Assembly (NCBI GenBank): GCA_021732005.1
Contig: JAKFVT010000033.1
Coordinates: forward strand, 372,001-436,000
Direction of reading: 5' to 3'
Length of the DNA: 64,000 nucleotides
From: Mycobacterium sp.
GTDB taxonomy: Bacteria; Actinomycetota; Actinomycetes; Mycobacteriales; Mycobacteriaceae
Part shown: in pieces, positions 28,284-37,806 of the stretch
Layout: every line of letters starts with the position of its first letter
How positions within the stretch are numbered: the first letter of the stretch is position 1
Position numbers and translations under genes: made by a program
Notes under the pieces: model-generated
What the model saw: only the letters and a program-made list of their open reading frames with translations
What the model was told of the DNA's origin: nothing
The model's database searches: none

Positions 28284-28544
28284 CTAGCCCGCGTCGAAGT
28301 ACGACGTCTCCAGCAGATCGTGAACGGCCTTGGCGTGCACCCGGAACGACCTGCCCACCCGTACCGCGGGCAGCTCGCCGTTGTGCACCAGGCGGTAGAC
28401 CGTCATCTTGCTGACGCGCATCAGCGCGGCGACCTCGGCGACGGTGAGAAACTGAGCTCGAGCGGCGGGCGGGTTGTCGGCGCCGGCATCACGCGCCGAC
28501 TTTCCAGCCGAATCCCGCGCTGATGGCCCGTTCATAGACGTCAT
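28284..28544 (-). CDS. BldC/excisionase-type helix-turn-helix protein (Rv0500A-like)
   Basis: 86 residues from ATG 28544 (ATG 28535 also possible). FLTVAEVAALMRVSKMTVYRLVHNGELPAVRVGRSFRVHAKAVHDLL is the MerR-like winged helix of the BldC/excisionase group, with a disordered N-terminal tail. Known relatives bind direct repeats cooperatively and act as developmental or metabolic regulators; the target here is unknown. The gene is transcribed from the 138-bp gap downstream of proC, where a TATTCT at 28619-28624 on its strand could be a -10. Confidence 0.88.
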   Translation of the reverse strand: MTSMNGPSARDSAGKSARDAGADNPPAARAQFLTVAEVAALMRVSKMTVYRLVHNGELPAVRVGRSFRVHAKAVHDLLETSYFDAG

Positions 28545-28664
28545 CGCAACCCAATCCGTCAGGCACGGCAGCTCCAGCGGCTTCCCCACCGCTGGCACCC
28601 AGCCGTGCATACACGAGGAGAATAGCGTGGCGGATGGGGTTACTGCGACGGGTGTGGGTCAATC

Positions 28665-28693
28665 CATCAGAAATTCTTTGAACTACTCTGATG
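28665..28693 (-). terminator. Inverted repeat across the proC stop
   Basis: CATCAGA (28665-28671) and TCTGATG (28687-28693) are perfect 7-bp arms around a 15-nt AT-rich loop, spanning the proC stop codon at 28683-28685. It may act as a weak terminator or as a protein-binding palindrome in front of the BldC-like gene. Confidence 0.4.
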
Positions 28694-29546
28694 TAATTCC
28701 TAGCTGCTCAGAGCGGGTTTTTGCGGCATCGATGGCAGCCGCGAGGGCCGCCCGCAGCCCACCATTCTCGAGTTCCCGCAGGCCAGCGGCAGTGGTGCCG
28801 CCGGGTGATGTCACCATCGCCCGCAGCCGGGCCGGCGACGTGTCCAGGCCAACGTCTTCGCCAGCAGCCCGCTGGCTGTCGAGGCGTTCCAGCAGCATCG
28901 CCGCGGATCCGGCCATGGTCTGCACGGCAAGGTCCGTCGCGACGGCCCTCCCGAGCCCGTTGGCGACCGCCGCGTCGACCAATGCTTCGACGAACAGGAA
29001 GAAGTAGGCGGGCCCCGAACCGGAGACGGCCGTGACGGCGTCCAGCTGGCTCTCCGGGACCGTCAACACGTCACCGACGCAGCGGAAGACCGCCGCGACG
29101 TCAGCGAGCTGCTCAGCGGTGGCGAACCGCCCAGGCGCCATGGCGCTGACGCCCGCGCCGACCAGAGCCGGCGCGTTGGGCATCACCCGGACGACCGGTG
29201 ATCCGGCGGGCAGTCGCGATTCGTAGAAGCCGATCGTCACCCCCGCGGCGACGGTCACGAAGACCTGCTCGACGGAGTCGCTCTCGGCCCGCGCCGCGGC
29301 CTCGGCGATCTCGGCGACGACGGACTCGGCATCACCGGGCTTGACCGCCACGATGACGAATGTCGCGGTCTCCACCGCCTCCGACACCGACGCCAGCTGG
29401 ATCGAATACTTCTCGCCCAGGTAGCGAGCACGCTCCGGCATGCGCTCGGAGACGACGATGTCCTTCACCTGCCGGCCCGCCCGAAGCAGTCCCGCAAGGA
29501 TCGCCTCGCCCATACTGCCGCCGCCGATGATCGCGATTCTGGCCAT
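28683..29546 (-). CDS. proC: Pyrroline-5-carboxylate reductase
   Basis: 287 residues: ARIAIIGGGSMGEAILAGLLRAG (Rossmann loop), VIVAVKPGD, VRVMPNAPALVGAG, and DAVTAVSGSGPAYFFLFVEAL with the C-terminal LRAMVTSPGGTTAAGL block. These are the ProC hallmarks; it reduces pyrroline-5-carboxylate to proline with NAD(P)H. ATG at 29546. An 80-bp gap separates it from the thioesterase-like gene upstream on the same strand. Confidence 0.95.
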   Translation of the reverse strand: MARIAIIGGGSMGEAILAGLLRAGRQVKDIVVSERMPERARYLGEKYSIQLASVSEAVETATFVIVAVKPGDAESVVAEIAEAAARAESDSVEQVFVTVAAGVTIGFYESRLPAGSPVVRVMPNAPALVGAGVSAMAPGRFATAEQLADVAAVFRCVGDVLTVPESQLDAVTAVSGSGPAYFFLFVEALVDAAVANGLGRAVATDLAVQTMAGSAAMLLERLDSQRAAGEDVGLDTSPARLRAMVTSPGGTTAAGLRELENGGLRAALAAAIDAAKTRSEQLGITSE

Positions 29547-29626
29547 GGGCAGACCCTATCGGCCGTTCGAGATCCCCACGATTTCGGCGCGCTTTCGTTC
29601 GCCCAGCGGCGGTTTGCGCGCCGAAG

Positions 29627-30424
29627 TCACTGGGCGGGTACCAGGGCGAGCTGGCGGGTCTGCACGATGATGCGTCCGGCGCTGTCCACCACGGTGTGGT
29701 CCTCGTCGAACCAGTCCTGGCCGATCTGGGTCGTCGTGCACGCCACCCGCAGCCAACCCTGGTCGGGCATGCCCCGCAGGTACGCCGTCATCTGCACCGT
29801 CGGCGCCCAGCCACGGCGGCCCACCGCATAGCAGGCCGGCACCGAGATGTCGCCGCACATCAGCGCGAACAACACGTCCACCGGCCCGTCCTTGGGCCGC
29901 ACCCAGATCTTGAACACCGGCGCCCCGGACCCGGTACGCGTCTCATCCAGATCGGGCCGGATATCGCAGCCGCGCGCCAGATTGTTGATCGCCGCGGCCG
30001 GGTGGCCTGGACCGATCGGCTCGATGTGCTCCGGCGGCTCGACGCTCATCAGCGGTGTCACCGGATTGGCCGACAGCAGGGGCTCGACGTGATGTTCCGG
30101 ATCGCCCAGGGTGACGACGCTGCGCACGCACGTGCGCCCACCCTGGGTGAGGGCGACGTCGACCAAACCGATTCGGCGTCCGCGCTTCTGCACTCCTGTG
30201 ACCAGGCGGACCGATCCGGGATCCGGCGCCGACAGGAAGTCCGCCGACACCGCAACCGGCTCAAAGCCTTGTTGCGCGTACGCGGCCCGGGCGGCGTTGG
30301 CGCACAGCGCCAACATCACGCCACCGTGGATCTTGGGCCCAATTGTCCAGTGCTCGTTGAGGTTTGCCTCGAAACCATCCTCGACGGGGTGCAACATCAT
30401 CGCGTCGGCGAACCGGGGGTGCAT
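29627..30424 (-). CDS. Thioesterase-family double hot-dog protein (Rv0499-like)
   Basis: 265 residues from ATG 30424, with AAAGG upstream. NEHWTIGPKIHGGVMLALCANAARAA and AVSADFLSAPDPGSVRLVTGVQKRGRRIGLVDVALTQGGRTCVRSVV form the first hot-dog; MCGDISVPACYAVGRRGWAPTVQMTAYLRGMPDQGWLRVACTTTQIG is the second. This is the TesB-like acyl-CoA thioesterase layout. Substrate unknown. It follows the TIM-barrel gene by 40 bp. Confidence 0.75.
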   Translation of the reverse strand: MHPRFADAMMLHPVEDGFEANLNEHWTIGPKIHGGVMLALCANAARAAYAQQGFEPVAVSADFLSAPDPGSVRLVTGVQKRGRRIGLVDVALTQGGRTCVRSVVTLGDPEHHVEPLLSANPVTPLMSVEPPEHIEPIGPGHPAAAINNLARGCDIRPDLDETRTGSGAPVFKIWVRPKDGPVDVLFALMCGDISVPACYAVGRRGWAPTVQMTAYLRGMPDQGWLRVACTTTQIGQDWFDEDHTVVDSAGRIIVQTRQLALVPAQ

Positions 30425-30464
30425 CAATGCCTTTCTCACACAACAATTCCGCGCGCCGCGGCAC

Positions 30465-31310
30465 TCACCGCAGCAGGTGGGTGCGCGCGAACTGCAGCGA
30501 TTCGACCAGCAGCGCCTCGCGCTCAGCCTTGGTACGCGCACCCGAGGTGGTGACCTCCAGGATCACATGCCCGGTGAAGTCACTTGCGGCCAGCATCTGG
30601 CACACCTCGGCGGTCGGCTGGGTTCCCCGGCCGGGCACCAGGTGTTCATCGGTCGAGGCACCGTTGCCGTCGCAGAGGTGCAGGTGCACCAGACCCTCAC
30701 CCATCCGGTCGGCCATCTCCAGGGCGTCGGTGCCCGCCGTCGCGGTGTGGGACAGGTCCAGCGTGTAGTGCGCGTGGTTGCCGTCCAGCGGGTCATACGA
30801 CGGCGCGAACGCCGAAATGCCCACCCCGGGACGGCCGCCGCGCTTGCGCATCCGCTCGATCGACGGGTCGCCGGAGCCGAAGAACCTGTCGGCACGGAAC
30901 GGGAACATGTTCTCCACCGCGACCAGAACGTCACTGCGGCTTTCCAACTCGGCGACCTGTTCGCTGAACCCGTCGGCGTAGCGGCGCTGCCACCGGAACG
31001 GCGGATGCACCACGACGGTCTGCGCGCCGAGCCGCTCGGCGGCCTGCACGCTGCGGGTCAGCTTCGGGATGGGATTGGCTCCCCACACCCGCTGGGAGAT
31101 CAGCAGGCACGGCGCGTGCACCGACAACACGGGCATGTCGTATCGCCGGGACAGCTTGGCAATGGCGCCGATGTCTTGGCTCACGGTTTCGGCCCACACC
31201 ATGAGTTCGACTCCGTCGTAACCCAATTCGGCCGCGTACTCGAATGCGGCCTCGGTCCTCAGCGGATAGACGGAGGCCGTCGACAGACCGACCTTGATGG
31301 CTGGGCGCAC
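30465..31310 (-). CDS. Sugar phosphate isomerase/epimerase-like TIM barrel (Rv0498-like)
   Basis: 281 residues starting GTG. VGLSTASVYPLRTEAAFEYAAELGYDGVELMVW, VLSVHAPCLL, VVVHPPFRW, VAVENMFPF, TLDLSHTATAG, LVHLHLCDGNG and VILEVTTSG carry the metal-ligand Glu/His/Asp residues of the AP-endonuclease-2/xylose-isomerase-like family. A specific substrate cannot be given. It follows the membrane-protein gene by 7 bp. Confidence 0.8.
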   Translation of the reverse strand: MRPAIKVGLSTASVYPLRTEAAFEYAAELGYDGVELMVWAETVSQDIGAIAKLSRRYDMPVLSVHAPCLLISQRVWGANPIPKLTRSVQAAERLGAQTVVVHPPFRWQRRYADGFSEQVAELESRSDVLVAVENMFPFRADRFFGSGDPSIERMRKRGGRPGVGISAFAPSYDPLDGNHAHYTLDLSHTATAGTDALEMADRMGEGLVHLHLCDGNGASTDEHLVPGRGTQPTAEVCQMLAASDFTGHVILEVTTSGARTKAEREALLVESLQFARTHLLR

Positions 31311-31317
31311 TGACGAA

Positions 31318-32301
31318 TCAGGTCGATTGCAACAGCGCCAGCGGTCCGAGCGTCACCAGCGCACCGACCGCCACGGCGATCAGCGTGCTGGCGATGTCCT
31401 CGGTTTTCCGGACGATTCGGACGGCGATCACCAAACCGAGGATGACCAACACCGAAAGCACCAGCGCGACGATGTTGTTCCACCGCCACAGTTGGTCGAA
31501 CGCGATGAACAGCCCGGCACCGAACGCCACGGCCAGTATCGACTGCCCGGCGACCAGCAGCCCGCGCCAGAGCGCCGTGAGCTTGCCTTCGCGTGGATAG
31601 TCCTCGTCCTGGTCCGCCTGGGCGTCGAGGCCTGCCGATGCCGCGTCGCCGTCGTGCTCGTCGACGGCCACGCCGCGGCGGGCGAGGTCGTCAGCGACGG
31701 TCTGGCCGCTGAACAGGGCGCCGGCGGAGGACCGCAGATAGGACTGCAGCTCAGCGGCTTCGTCGACCTGTTCGTCGGCGGTCAGGTCGAGCACGGGCGC
31801 CGCCTCATCGACCGGGTCGAACGCCATCTGCTCGGCGTCGGAGTCCGATTCGTCGGCGGGGGTGGGTTCGGGCCGGCGCTGCGGGCGCGGGTCATACGCG
31901 CGTTCCGGGGTCTGCTCGCGACGCGGCAGCGGGCTGTCCGAGCGCGGTGGCGGTCCGTCGAACGGGCGCTCCAGCGTCTCGTCCTCGTGTTCCTCGCGCT
32001 GTTCCTCAGCCTCGTCGGCCTCGACCACCCCGGCTGAGCCGTTGGTGGCGGCCGGCGCCTGGGCAGGCGGCTCCTGCTCGACCGACTCCTCGGCGACCTC
32101 GTCGTGACGCACGACGGGCATTTCGCCGGTTCGAATGATCGGGATCTCGCCGGTCAATTCCGCGACAGTCACGGCGTCACTGTTGCCGCGACGACGACGG
32201 CGGCGCCCCCCGACCGGCGGTGAGCCGATCGTTCCGTTCTTGGCGAGCAGCTCGGCCACCGAGATGGGCCGGCTGTTCTCGCTGTCATCTGGTGCTGTCA
32301 T
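31318..32301 (-). CDS. Acidic membrane protein (Rv0497-like)
   Basis: 327 residues. The first about 230 are hydrophilic and disordered, with an Arg cluster ([10 protein letters not shown]), repeated GEIPIIRTGEMPVVRHD and long Glu/Asp/Pro-rich runs. The C-terminal quarter has about four membrane helices (GLLVAGQSILAVAFGAGLFIAF, NIVALVLSVLVILGLVIAVRIV, STLIAVAVGALVTLGPLALL). Its ATG overlaps the Ppx/GppA gene stop by 4 nt. Function unknown. Confidence 0.75.
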   Translation of the reverse strand: MTAPDDSENSRPISVAELLAKNGTIGSPPVGGRRRRRRGNSDAVTVAELTGEIPIIRTGEMPVVRHDEVAEESVEQEPPAQAPAATNGSAGVVEADEAEEQREEHEDETLERPFDGPPPRSDSPLPRREQTPERAYDPRPQRRPEPTPADESDSDAEQMAFDPVDEAAPVLDLTADEQVDEAAELQSYLRSSAGALFSGQTVADDLARRGVAVDEHDGDAASAGLDAQADQDEDYPREGKLTALWRGLLVAGQSILAVAFGAGLFIAFDQLWRWNNIVALVLSVLVILGLVIAVRIVRKTEDIASTLIAVAVGALVTLGPLALLQST

Positions 32302-33311
32302 CGTGTGCCTCTCGATCGGGCAGTCGACCGATCAAAATTCTTGCTTCCAGCATCCCCCACGGCGGTTTCCACCAGGGCAGTTCCGTCAGCTTCACTGTCG
32401 AGTCGGCGCAGGATGAGACCCTCGCGCAGCGCCCACGGGCAGATGTCCACGGATTCCAATGACAGTGCTCGCATGCTCGCCTCCGCCACCAGAGCACCGG
32501 CCACTATCTGTGGCGCCCGCTCGGCACTGACTCCCTCCAACTCGGCACGATCTGTCGTGGTCATCCTAGAGATGAAAGATATGAGCTGCCTCAGGCCGTT
32601 GAGGGTGAGCGTTCGTTTGACCCTGGGCCCGGCACCCGACGGGGCCGCGCCGGTGAGCCGCGCCAGCGACCGGAACGTCTTCGACGTCGCGACCGCGAGG
32701 TCGGGGAGGCCGGCCTCCAGGACGAACGCACTGGCCTCGGCCAGCTCGTTGTCCAGCCAGTCGCGCAGCATCGCGACGCGGCGGCGGCCCGGCGGGTCGT
32801 CCGGGAGCCACTCGCGGGTGAGCCGGCCGGCGCCCAACGGCAGCGACAGCGCCACCTCGGGAGCCTCGTCGACGCCGTTGGACAGCTCCAGCGAGCCGCC
32901 GCCGATGTCGAGGTTGATGATGCGGCCCGCGCTCCAGCCGTACCAGCGGCGCACCGCCAGGAACGTCAGCCGTGACTCGTTGGAACCGGACAGGACCTGC
33001 AGGTTCACCCCGGTTTCGGCGAGCACACGCGCCAGGACATCCTCGGAGTTCTTGGCGTCGCGCACCGCCGAGGTGGCGAAGGCCATCAGGTCGGCGCAGC
33101 CCGAGCTGGCCGCGATCTTCGCGAATTCGTCGATGGTGTCGATCAGCTTGTCGGCACCGCGGCGGGTGAGCTTGCCCGAGTCGTCGATCGCCTCGGCGAG
33201 CCGCAGCGCGGCTTTGGTCGAGCTCATCGGAGTCGGATGCCCGCCGCGGTGGGCATCGACCACCAGCAGATGAACTGTGTTGCTGCCCACGTCGAGCACG
33301 CCTAATCGCAC
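32298..33311 (-). CDS. ppx1: Ppx/GppA-family exopolyphosphatase (Rv0496-like)
   Basis: 337 residues from GTG 33311. It is an actin-fold phosphatase: [52 protein letters not shown] and [20 protein letters not shown]. The homologous mycobacterial PPX1 shortens short-chain polyphosphate and may act on pppGpp in other family members. It heads an operon with the membrane protein and TIM-barrel genes and is divergent from the Rv0495c-like gene. The SenX3-RegX3 phosphate system is encoded about 15 kb away. Confidence 0.88.
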   Translation of the reverse strand: MRLGVLDVGSNTVHLLVVDAHRGGHPTPMSSTKAALRLAEAIDDSGKLTRRGADKLIDTIDEFAKIAASSGCADLMAFATSAVRDAKNSEDVLARVLAETGVNLQVLSGSNESRLTFLAVRRWYGWSAGRIINLDIGGGSLELSNGVDEAPEVALSLPLGAGRLTREWLPDDPPGRRRVAMLRDWLDNELAEASAFVLEAGLPDLAVATSKTFRSLARLTGAAPSGAGPRVKRTLTLNGLRQLISFISRMTTTDRAELEGVSAERAPQIVAGALVAEASMRALSLESVDICPWALREGLILRRLDSEADGTALVETAVGDAGSKNFDRSTARSRGTR

Positions 33312-33407
33312 GTGAACAAAACTAGCCTGCGTTCCCTGCGCGGCACCTGCGACATGGGGCAAATGCCACCGCGAAGGTCGCGCGCACTTGGACTACGGTT
33401 GGGCGCT

Positions 33408-34184
33408 GTGACGGATGCGCACCCTGGCGAAGTTGACCTGGACTTCCCCCGCGAGTGGGTGGAGTTCTACGACCCGGACAACCCGGAACATCTGATCGCC
33501 GCGGATTTGACTTGGCTGCTGTCGAATTGGACGTGCGTGTTCGGCACGCCGGCCTGCAAGGGCACCGTCGAGGGCCGACCGGACGACGGTTGCTGTTCGC
33601 ACGGGGCGTTCCTGTCCGACGACGACGACCGCGCCAACCTCGACGACGCCGTCAAGCACCTGACCGACGAGGATTGGCAGTTCCGGGACAAGGGGCTGGG
33701 CCGCAAGGGTTACCTCGAGATGGACGAGTTCGACGACAAACCGAGCCTGCGCACCCGCAAATACAAGGGCGCCTGCATCTTCCTCAACCGGCCGGGTTTC
33801 CCGACCGGCATCGGCTGCGCGCTGCACACCAAGGCCCTCAAGCTCGGGGTCGAGCCGCTGACCATGAAGCCCGAGGTCTGCTGGCAGCTCCCCATCCGGC
33901 GCGTCCAGGAATGGATCACCCGGCCGGACGGGTCGGAGATCCTGAAATCCACGATCACCGAATACGACCGGCGCGGCTGGGGCGAAGGCGGTGCCGACCT
34001 GCACTGGTACTGCACCGGCGACCCGGCCGCCCACGTCGGCGCCAAGCAGGTGTGGCAGTCCTACGCCCCGGAGCTGACCGAGCTGCTCGGTGAGAAGGCG
34101 TACGCGGAGTTGGCGGCGATGTGCCGGCGGCGTGGTGGATTCCCGCTGATCGCCATTCACCCGGCCACCCGGGCTGCGCAGTAG
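33408..34184 (+). CDS. Conserved cysteine-containing protein (Rv0495c-like)
   Basis: 258 residues starting GTG. Cysteines are grouped as [39 protein letters not shown] and EVCWQLP, suggesting a metal- or cluster-binding site of CxxxC type. The [17 protein letters not shown] start and the charged middle are typical of this unnamed actinobacterial family. No function is known to me. It marks the left border of the exopolysaccharide block. Confidence 0.75.
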   Translation: MTDAHPGEVDLDFPREWVEFYDPDNPEHLIAADLTWLLSNWTCVFGTPACKGTVEGRPDDGCCSHGAFLSDDDDRANLDDAVKHLTDEDWQFRDKGLGRKGYLEMDEFDDKPSLRTRKYKGACIFLNRPGFPTGIGCALHTKALKLGVEPLTMKPEVCWQLPIRRVQEWITRPDGSEILKSTITEYDRRGWGEGGADLHWYCTGDPAAHVGAKQVWQSYAPELTELLGEKAYAELAAMCRRRGGFPLIAIHPATRAAQ

Positions 34185-34338
34185 CGCAGATATCGCGAAC
34201 GCACGATTACTTGCCTCTAATAGGGAACTAGGTGGTGAACAGTACTACTTTGTTTCGCTGAGATAGCCCTGGCAAGTTTTTTGATCCTGGTCCGTTTATA
34301 CTCTGTTGAGTTCGCCTGCGCGACGACGGAGGATGCAG
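34185..34338 (+). promoter_or_regulatory. 154-bp intergenic region before the ATP-grasp gene
   Basis: This stretch is clearly AT-richer than its surroundings and contains TTTTTTGATCC followed by TATACT (34297-34302), a good -10 candidate. GGAGG (34328-34332) is the ribosome site for the ATG at 34339. No convincing -35 at standard spacing. It forms the left border of the sugar locus. Confidence 0.45.
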
Positions 34339-35451
34339 ATGAGGCAGGCCAGTCGACGTTCCGTCGTGTTCGTCGACGACGGCGCCTTGTGGCACAGCTT
34401 TCAACAGGTCGCAGCGCTGGTCCGGCGACATGGCTACCGAACAGTGCGCGTCACGACGGCCGAGACCGGCCGGGTCGCGCGGCTGGTGGACCGCCTCCTC
34501 TACGACCATGCCGTGTACCTCACCGACACCGCCGCCCTCGCGGCCCTGCCCGAACTGATCGGGCCGTTCCGTCCCGCCAGACTGTGCGTCACCGACACCC
34601 TGCTCGACGCCATCCCCGAGGAGGCCGTCGACCGGCTGCCCGGGCAGATCGCGGCCGGCCTGCGAGTCCAACGCCGGCTGAGCCACAAGACCGCCGCCGG
34701 GGCGCTGGCCCTCGAGCGCGGCGCGCTGGTGCCCGATCAACTGCCCGGATCGATGGCCGCCGCCGATGCGGTGCAACAGCTCGGCCTGCCCATCGTGGTG
34801 AAGGCCAACTACGGCGCCGCGGGCTCGGGCGTGCGGATCGCCCGTACGGTCGCCGAGGCCGAACTGGCAGCGGCGGGCATGGGCGCGGCCGACGACTTCT
34901 TCTTCCAGCGTTTCGTCGCCGGCCAGATCCTGTCGTACGCGGCGATGGTGGCCGACGAGGGCATCGTGCAGGAGATGACGTATCAGGGAATCGATTCGTC
35001 GTCGAATCTCACCGGAGCGCCATTGGGGTACGAGGTGATCGATGATCCGGCGTTCACCGAGATCGGTAGGTCCGTCTGCCGAAGCGTCGGAGCGCGCGGG
35101 CCGGTGAATGTGCAAGCGATCCGCGATGACTCGGGCAGGCATTGGGTGATCGACCTCAACATCCGTCCATTCGGCGGCATGCTGAACTACAACCAGGATC
35201 ACATCGACACCGCGGCCGGGTATCTGTTCTCGGCGCAGTTGACCGATGACAGGCCCGTTCACCGCACGCCGCCCACCGGAATACGGATCTCCGAATTCCC
35301 CATCGACGCTGAGGAATTGGCGCGAAACGGCCGATACGGACCGGCCCTCAACGTCTACCTGCGCCGCTCACCGTCGTTCGTGCGCCTGCTGCACGTCAAC
35401 TATCTCGCGTTCGCCGTCCTCAACGGCGTCGCGTACAAGCTAAACATCTAG
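34339..35451 (+). CDS. ATP-grasp ligase of the exopolysaccharide locus
   Basis: 370 residues from ATG 34339, 6 nt after GGAGG. The ATP-grasp fold is visible: LGLPIVVKANYGAAGSGVRIART (glycine-rich lid), DDFFFQRFVAGQILSYAAMV, and the metal-binding end HWVIDLNIRPFGGMLNYN. ATP-grasp enzymes join a carboxylate to an amine or thiol through an acyl-phosphate. Beside glycosyltransferases it could decorate a uronic acid with an amino compound or serve precursor synthesis; this is inference. The 3' end overlaps the double-GT gene by 12 bp. Confidence 0.75.
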   Translation: MRQASRRSVVFVDDGALWHSFQQVAALVRRHGYRTVRVTTAETGRVARLVDRLLYDHAVYLTDTAALAALPELIGPFRPARLCVTDTLLDAIPEEAVDRLPGQIAAGLRVQRRLSHKTAAGALALERGALVPDQLPGSMAAADAVQQLGLPIVVKANYGAAGSGVRIARTVAEAELAAAGMGAADDFFFQRFVAGQILSYAAMVADEGIVQEMTYQGIDSSSNLTGAPLGYEVIDDPAFTEIGRSVCRSVGARGPVNVQAIRDDSGRHWVIDLNIRPFGGMLNYNQDHIDTAAGYLFSAQLTDDRPVHRTPPTGIRISEFPIDAEELARNGRYGPALNVYLRRSPSFVRLLHVNYLAFAVLNGVAYKLNI

Positions 35452-37806
35452 CTCGGCGTTGCGCGTCGGCGGCAGCGACTGCAGGAACCTGCCGGCGACG
35501 TCGTCCCACGAGGCCTCCTCGACGAGGCTTTCCGCGCCGGCCTTACCCATCGATGCCGCCAGCTCGGCATCGGTCAGCAGCCTAATCATGGCTTCCGCGA
35601 GCGCATCCGGATTTTCCGGTGCGACGAGGAGGCCGGAGATCTCGTCCCGGACGACCGCGGGGATATCGCCGACGCGTGTCGCGACGACCGGCCGGCGCAT
35701 CGTGAAGGCCAGGTGGGCGACACCGGATTGCGAACTGCGTTTGTACGGCAGCACGACACAGCGGGCCCGGGCGAAATAGCCGGCCACGTCGGCCACCGCC
35801 ACGTAACCCGTCTGCAGGCTGATGCCGGGCAGGGCCGCGACTTGTGCACGCAGCGCGGCCTCATCGATATCGGCGCTGAGCGCACCAGCGATCACCAGTT
35901 CGGCGTCGGGCACGGCCGCCCGGACCGTCGGCCACGCCTGGCACAGCGTGTCGATGCCCTTGTAGGCCGTGATGGTGCCGAACGAAAGGGCCACCGGGCC
36001 TGTTGTTTCCGCGCCGGGAATCGCGCCGGCACCCAAAGTGAAGATTCCTTCGTCGCCGTGCGGTATGACATGTACCGGCGCCGCGACCGGCCAGGTCTCC
36101 AGGAGGATGCGTTTGGCCGATTCGCCGAGTACGAACACGGTGTCGAGCGCGGCGTAGGCCGGGGCCAGCGCGCGCTCGGTGGTGCTCGATGTTTTGTACA
36201 TGCCGTCCTGCCCGGGCTGTTCGACCAGCGGGCGTGGCTCGTGGGCCACCAGCGCCAGCACCGTCTCGGGGAGGAGTCGGCGCGCGGCCCGCACCCCCCA
36301 GCCGTCGATCGGGAACCGCCATGCCGACCAGACGACGACGTCGGGGCGGGCCCGCAGCAGGTAGGCCAACAGGACGGCCCACGCCGCGGTGTGCTGCCCG
36401 GCGCGAAGCACGCGGCGAGCTTTGCGCCACCACGCCGGAGCGTCCGCCCCTGCGGTCGGATGCCAGGTGGGCAGAATGCTGCGCACGCGGCAGTCCGGTT
36501 CACGGGAGTCCACTTCCGGGGCGGGGCCGGTCACCAATTCGACGCTCGCCCCAGCCCGAGCCAGTGCCTCACCCAACTGCAGGGCGAACTGGTACAGCCC
36601 GCCCGACGGCGGGAACTCCACCAGAACGATGCGGCACCGAACGCCGTTGCCGCGCAGCACTTTCCGGTACAGCTCGCCCAGGTTCCGCACCCAGACAGCG
36701 GCGCTGAACAGCGTCTCGTAGCGCTCTCTCGTCGCCGCCCGGGTCGCCGCCAAGGCGTGAGCATCCGACCCGATGGTCGCCGCCAGGTCGGCCATGGCGG
36801 CGCACAGTGCGGCCGGCTGCCCCGGCTCCACCAGCACCCCGCAACCGGGTCCGACGATGTCGGGAATGCCGCCGACGCGGGTCGCCACAATCGGCCGTTC
36901 GCCGGCCAGCGCTGAGATCAGCGCCGTCGGCAGCGCGTCCTCCAGGGAGGGCTGAACCACGAAATCGGCTGCGGCGATCAGGTCGGCGATGTCGTTGCGG
37001 AACCCGAGCAGCCGGATCCGCTGCGACAGAATCGGATCGGCGTTCACCGTCGACCGAATCTCCTCGAAGAGCGGCCCGTCGCCGGCCATCGCGACCACCA
37101 ACGGGCTGTCGGCGGACAGCAGGCGCACCGCGTCGAGAAGATCGGCGTGCCCCTTCTCCGGACGCATCAGGCTCGCGCTCACCGCCAGCACCCCACCGTC
37201 GGGCACCCCGAGTTCGGCGCGGATCTGCTCCCGATCGCGGGTCACCTGTGGTTCGACGATGCCGTTGGGTAACACCACGATCGGGGCTGTCGCGCCGGCA
37301 TACTCTGCGTACCAGGCTCGTTGGGCGCTGGACAGCGCGATCACCGCGCTGGACAGGAACCGGCGGCCCACCACCGCGGCCTTGACACGCAGCCGGTGCA
37401 TTCGCGACGTCGCGATGTCGATCACATGCAGCGTCGACACCGACGGCACCCCCGCCAGCCGGGCAGCCAGACCACCGACCAGATCGGCATGCTTGAGATG
37501 GGTGTGCACGATGTCGACGTGGTCCTCGCGAAACAACTTGGCGAGCTTCCTGATCGCGGTGGGATCGTAGCGGCCAGAGTGCATCTCGTGGACGATGGCG
37601 CCCTGCTCCCGCAACAGCGGAACGACGCGGTTGTCGACCTCACCGTCGGCGACGGCATCGGAGAGTCCGACCACGACAAGACGGATTCCGGCCGACGGCG
37701 CGGCCCGGGCGAGCTCCACGAGCACCGCCTCGGCTCCCCCGGCGCCGAGCGAGTGGATCACGTGAGCCACCGTCAGCGGCGAGCGGGTGTCCTCAGGTGC
37801 GCTCAT
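35440..37806 (-). CDS. Fused double GT4 glycosyltransferase
   Basis: 788 residues with two complete GT-B transferases in one frame. Domain 1 (about 12-385): VAHVIHSLGAGGAEAVLVELA, VHTHLKHADL, LPNGIV, SASLMRPEKGHADLL and PSLEDALPTALISALAGERPIVATRVGGIPDIV with the E-x7-E region. Domain 2 (about 390-775): IVLVEFPPSGGLYQFALQLGEALA, LVAHEPRP, VIPHGDEG, SFGTITAYKGIDTL and PYKRSSQSGVAHLAFTMRRPVVATRVGDIPAVV. Such a fusion could add two sugars in succession. ATG 37806 overlaps the upstream GT4 gene by 14 nt. Confidence 0.85.
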   Translation of the reverse strand: MSAPEDTRSPLTVAHVIHSLGAGGAEAVLVELARAAPSAGIRLVVVGLSDAVADGEVDNRVVPLLREQGAIVHEMHSGRYDPTAIRKLAKLFREDHVDIVHTHLKHADLVGGLAARLAGVPSVSTLHVIDIATSRMHRLRVKAAVVGRRFLSSAVIALSSAQRAWYAEYAGATAPIVVLPNGIVEPQVTRDREQIRAELGVPDGGVLAVSASLMRPEKGHADLLDAVRLLSADSPLVVAMAGDGPLFEEIRSTVNADPILSQRIRLLGFRNDIADLIAAADFVVQPSLEDALPTALISALAGERPIVATRVGGIPDIVGPGCGVLVEPGQPAALCAAMADLAATIGSDAHALAATRAATRERYETLFSAAVWVRNLGELYRKVLRGNGVRCRIVLVEFPPSGGLYQFALQLGEALARAGASVELVTGPAPEVDSREPDCRVRSILPTWHPTAGADAPAWWRKARRVLRAGQHTAAWAVLLAYLLRARPDVVVWSAWRFPIDGWGVRAARRLLPETVLALVAHEPRPLVEQPGQDGMYKTSSTTERALAPAYAALDTVFVLGESAKRILLETWPVAAPVHVIPHGDEGIFTLGAGAIPGAETTGPVALSFGTITAYKGIDTLCQAWPTVRAAVPDAELVIAGALSADIDEAALRAQVAALPGISLQTGYVAVADVAGYFARARCVVLPYKRSSQSGVAHLAFTMRRPVVATRVGDIPAVVRDEISGLLVAPENPDALAEAMIRLLTDAELAASMGKAGAESLVEEASWDDVAGRFLQSLPPTRNAELDV

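Noticed and set aside
35440..37806. A possible sequencing error joining two separate glycosyltransferase genes
   Set aside because: The frame runs smoothly through the junction with normal codon use and no trace of a ribosome site or start codon there; kept as a true fusion, though orthologue comparison would settle it.
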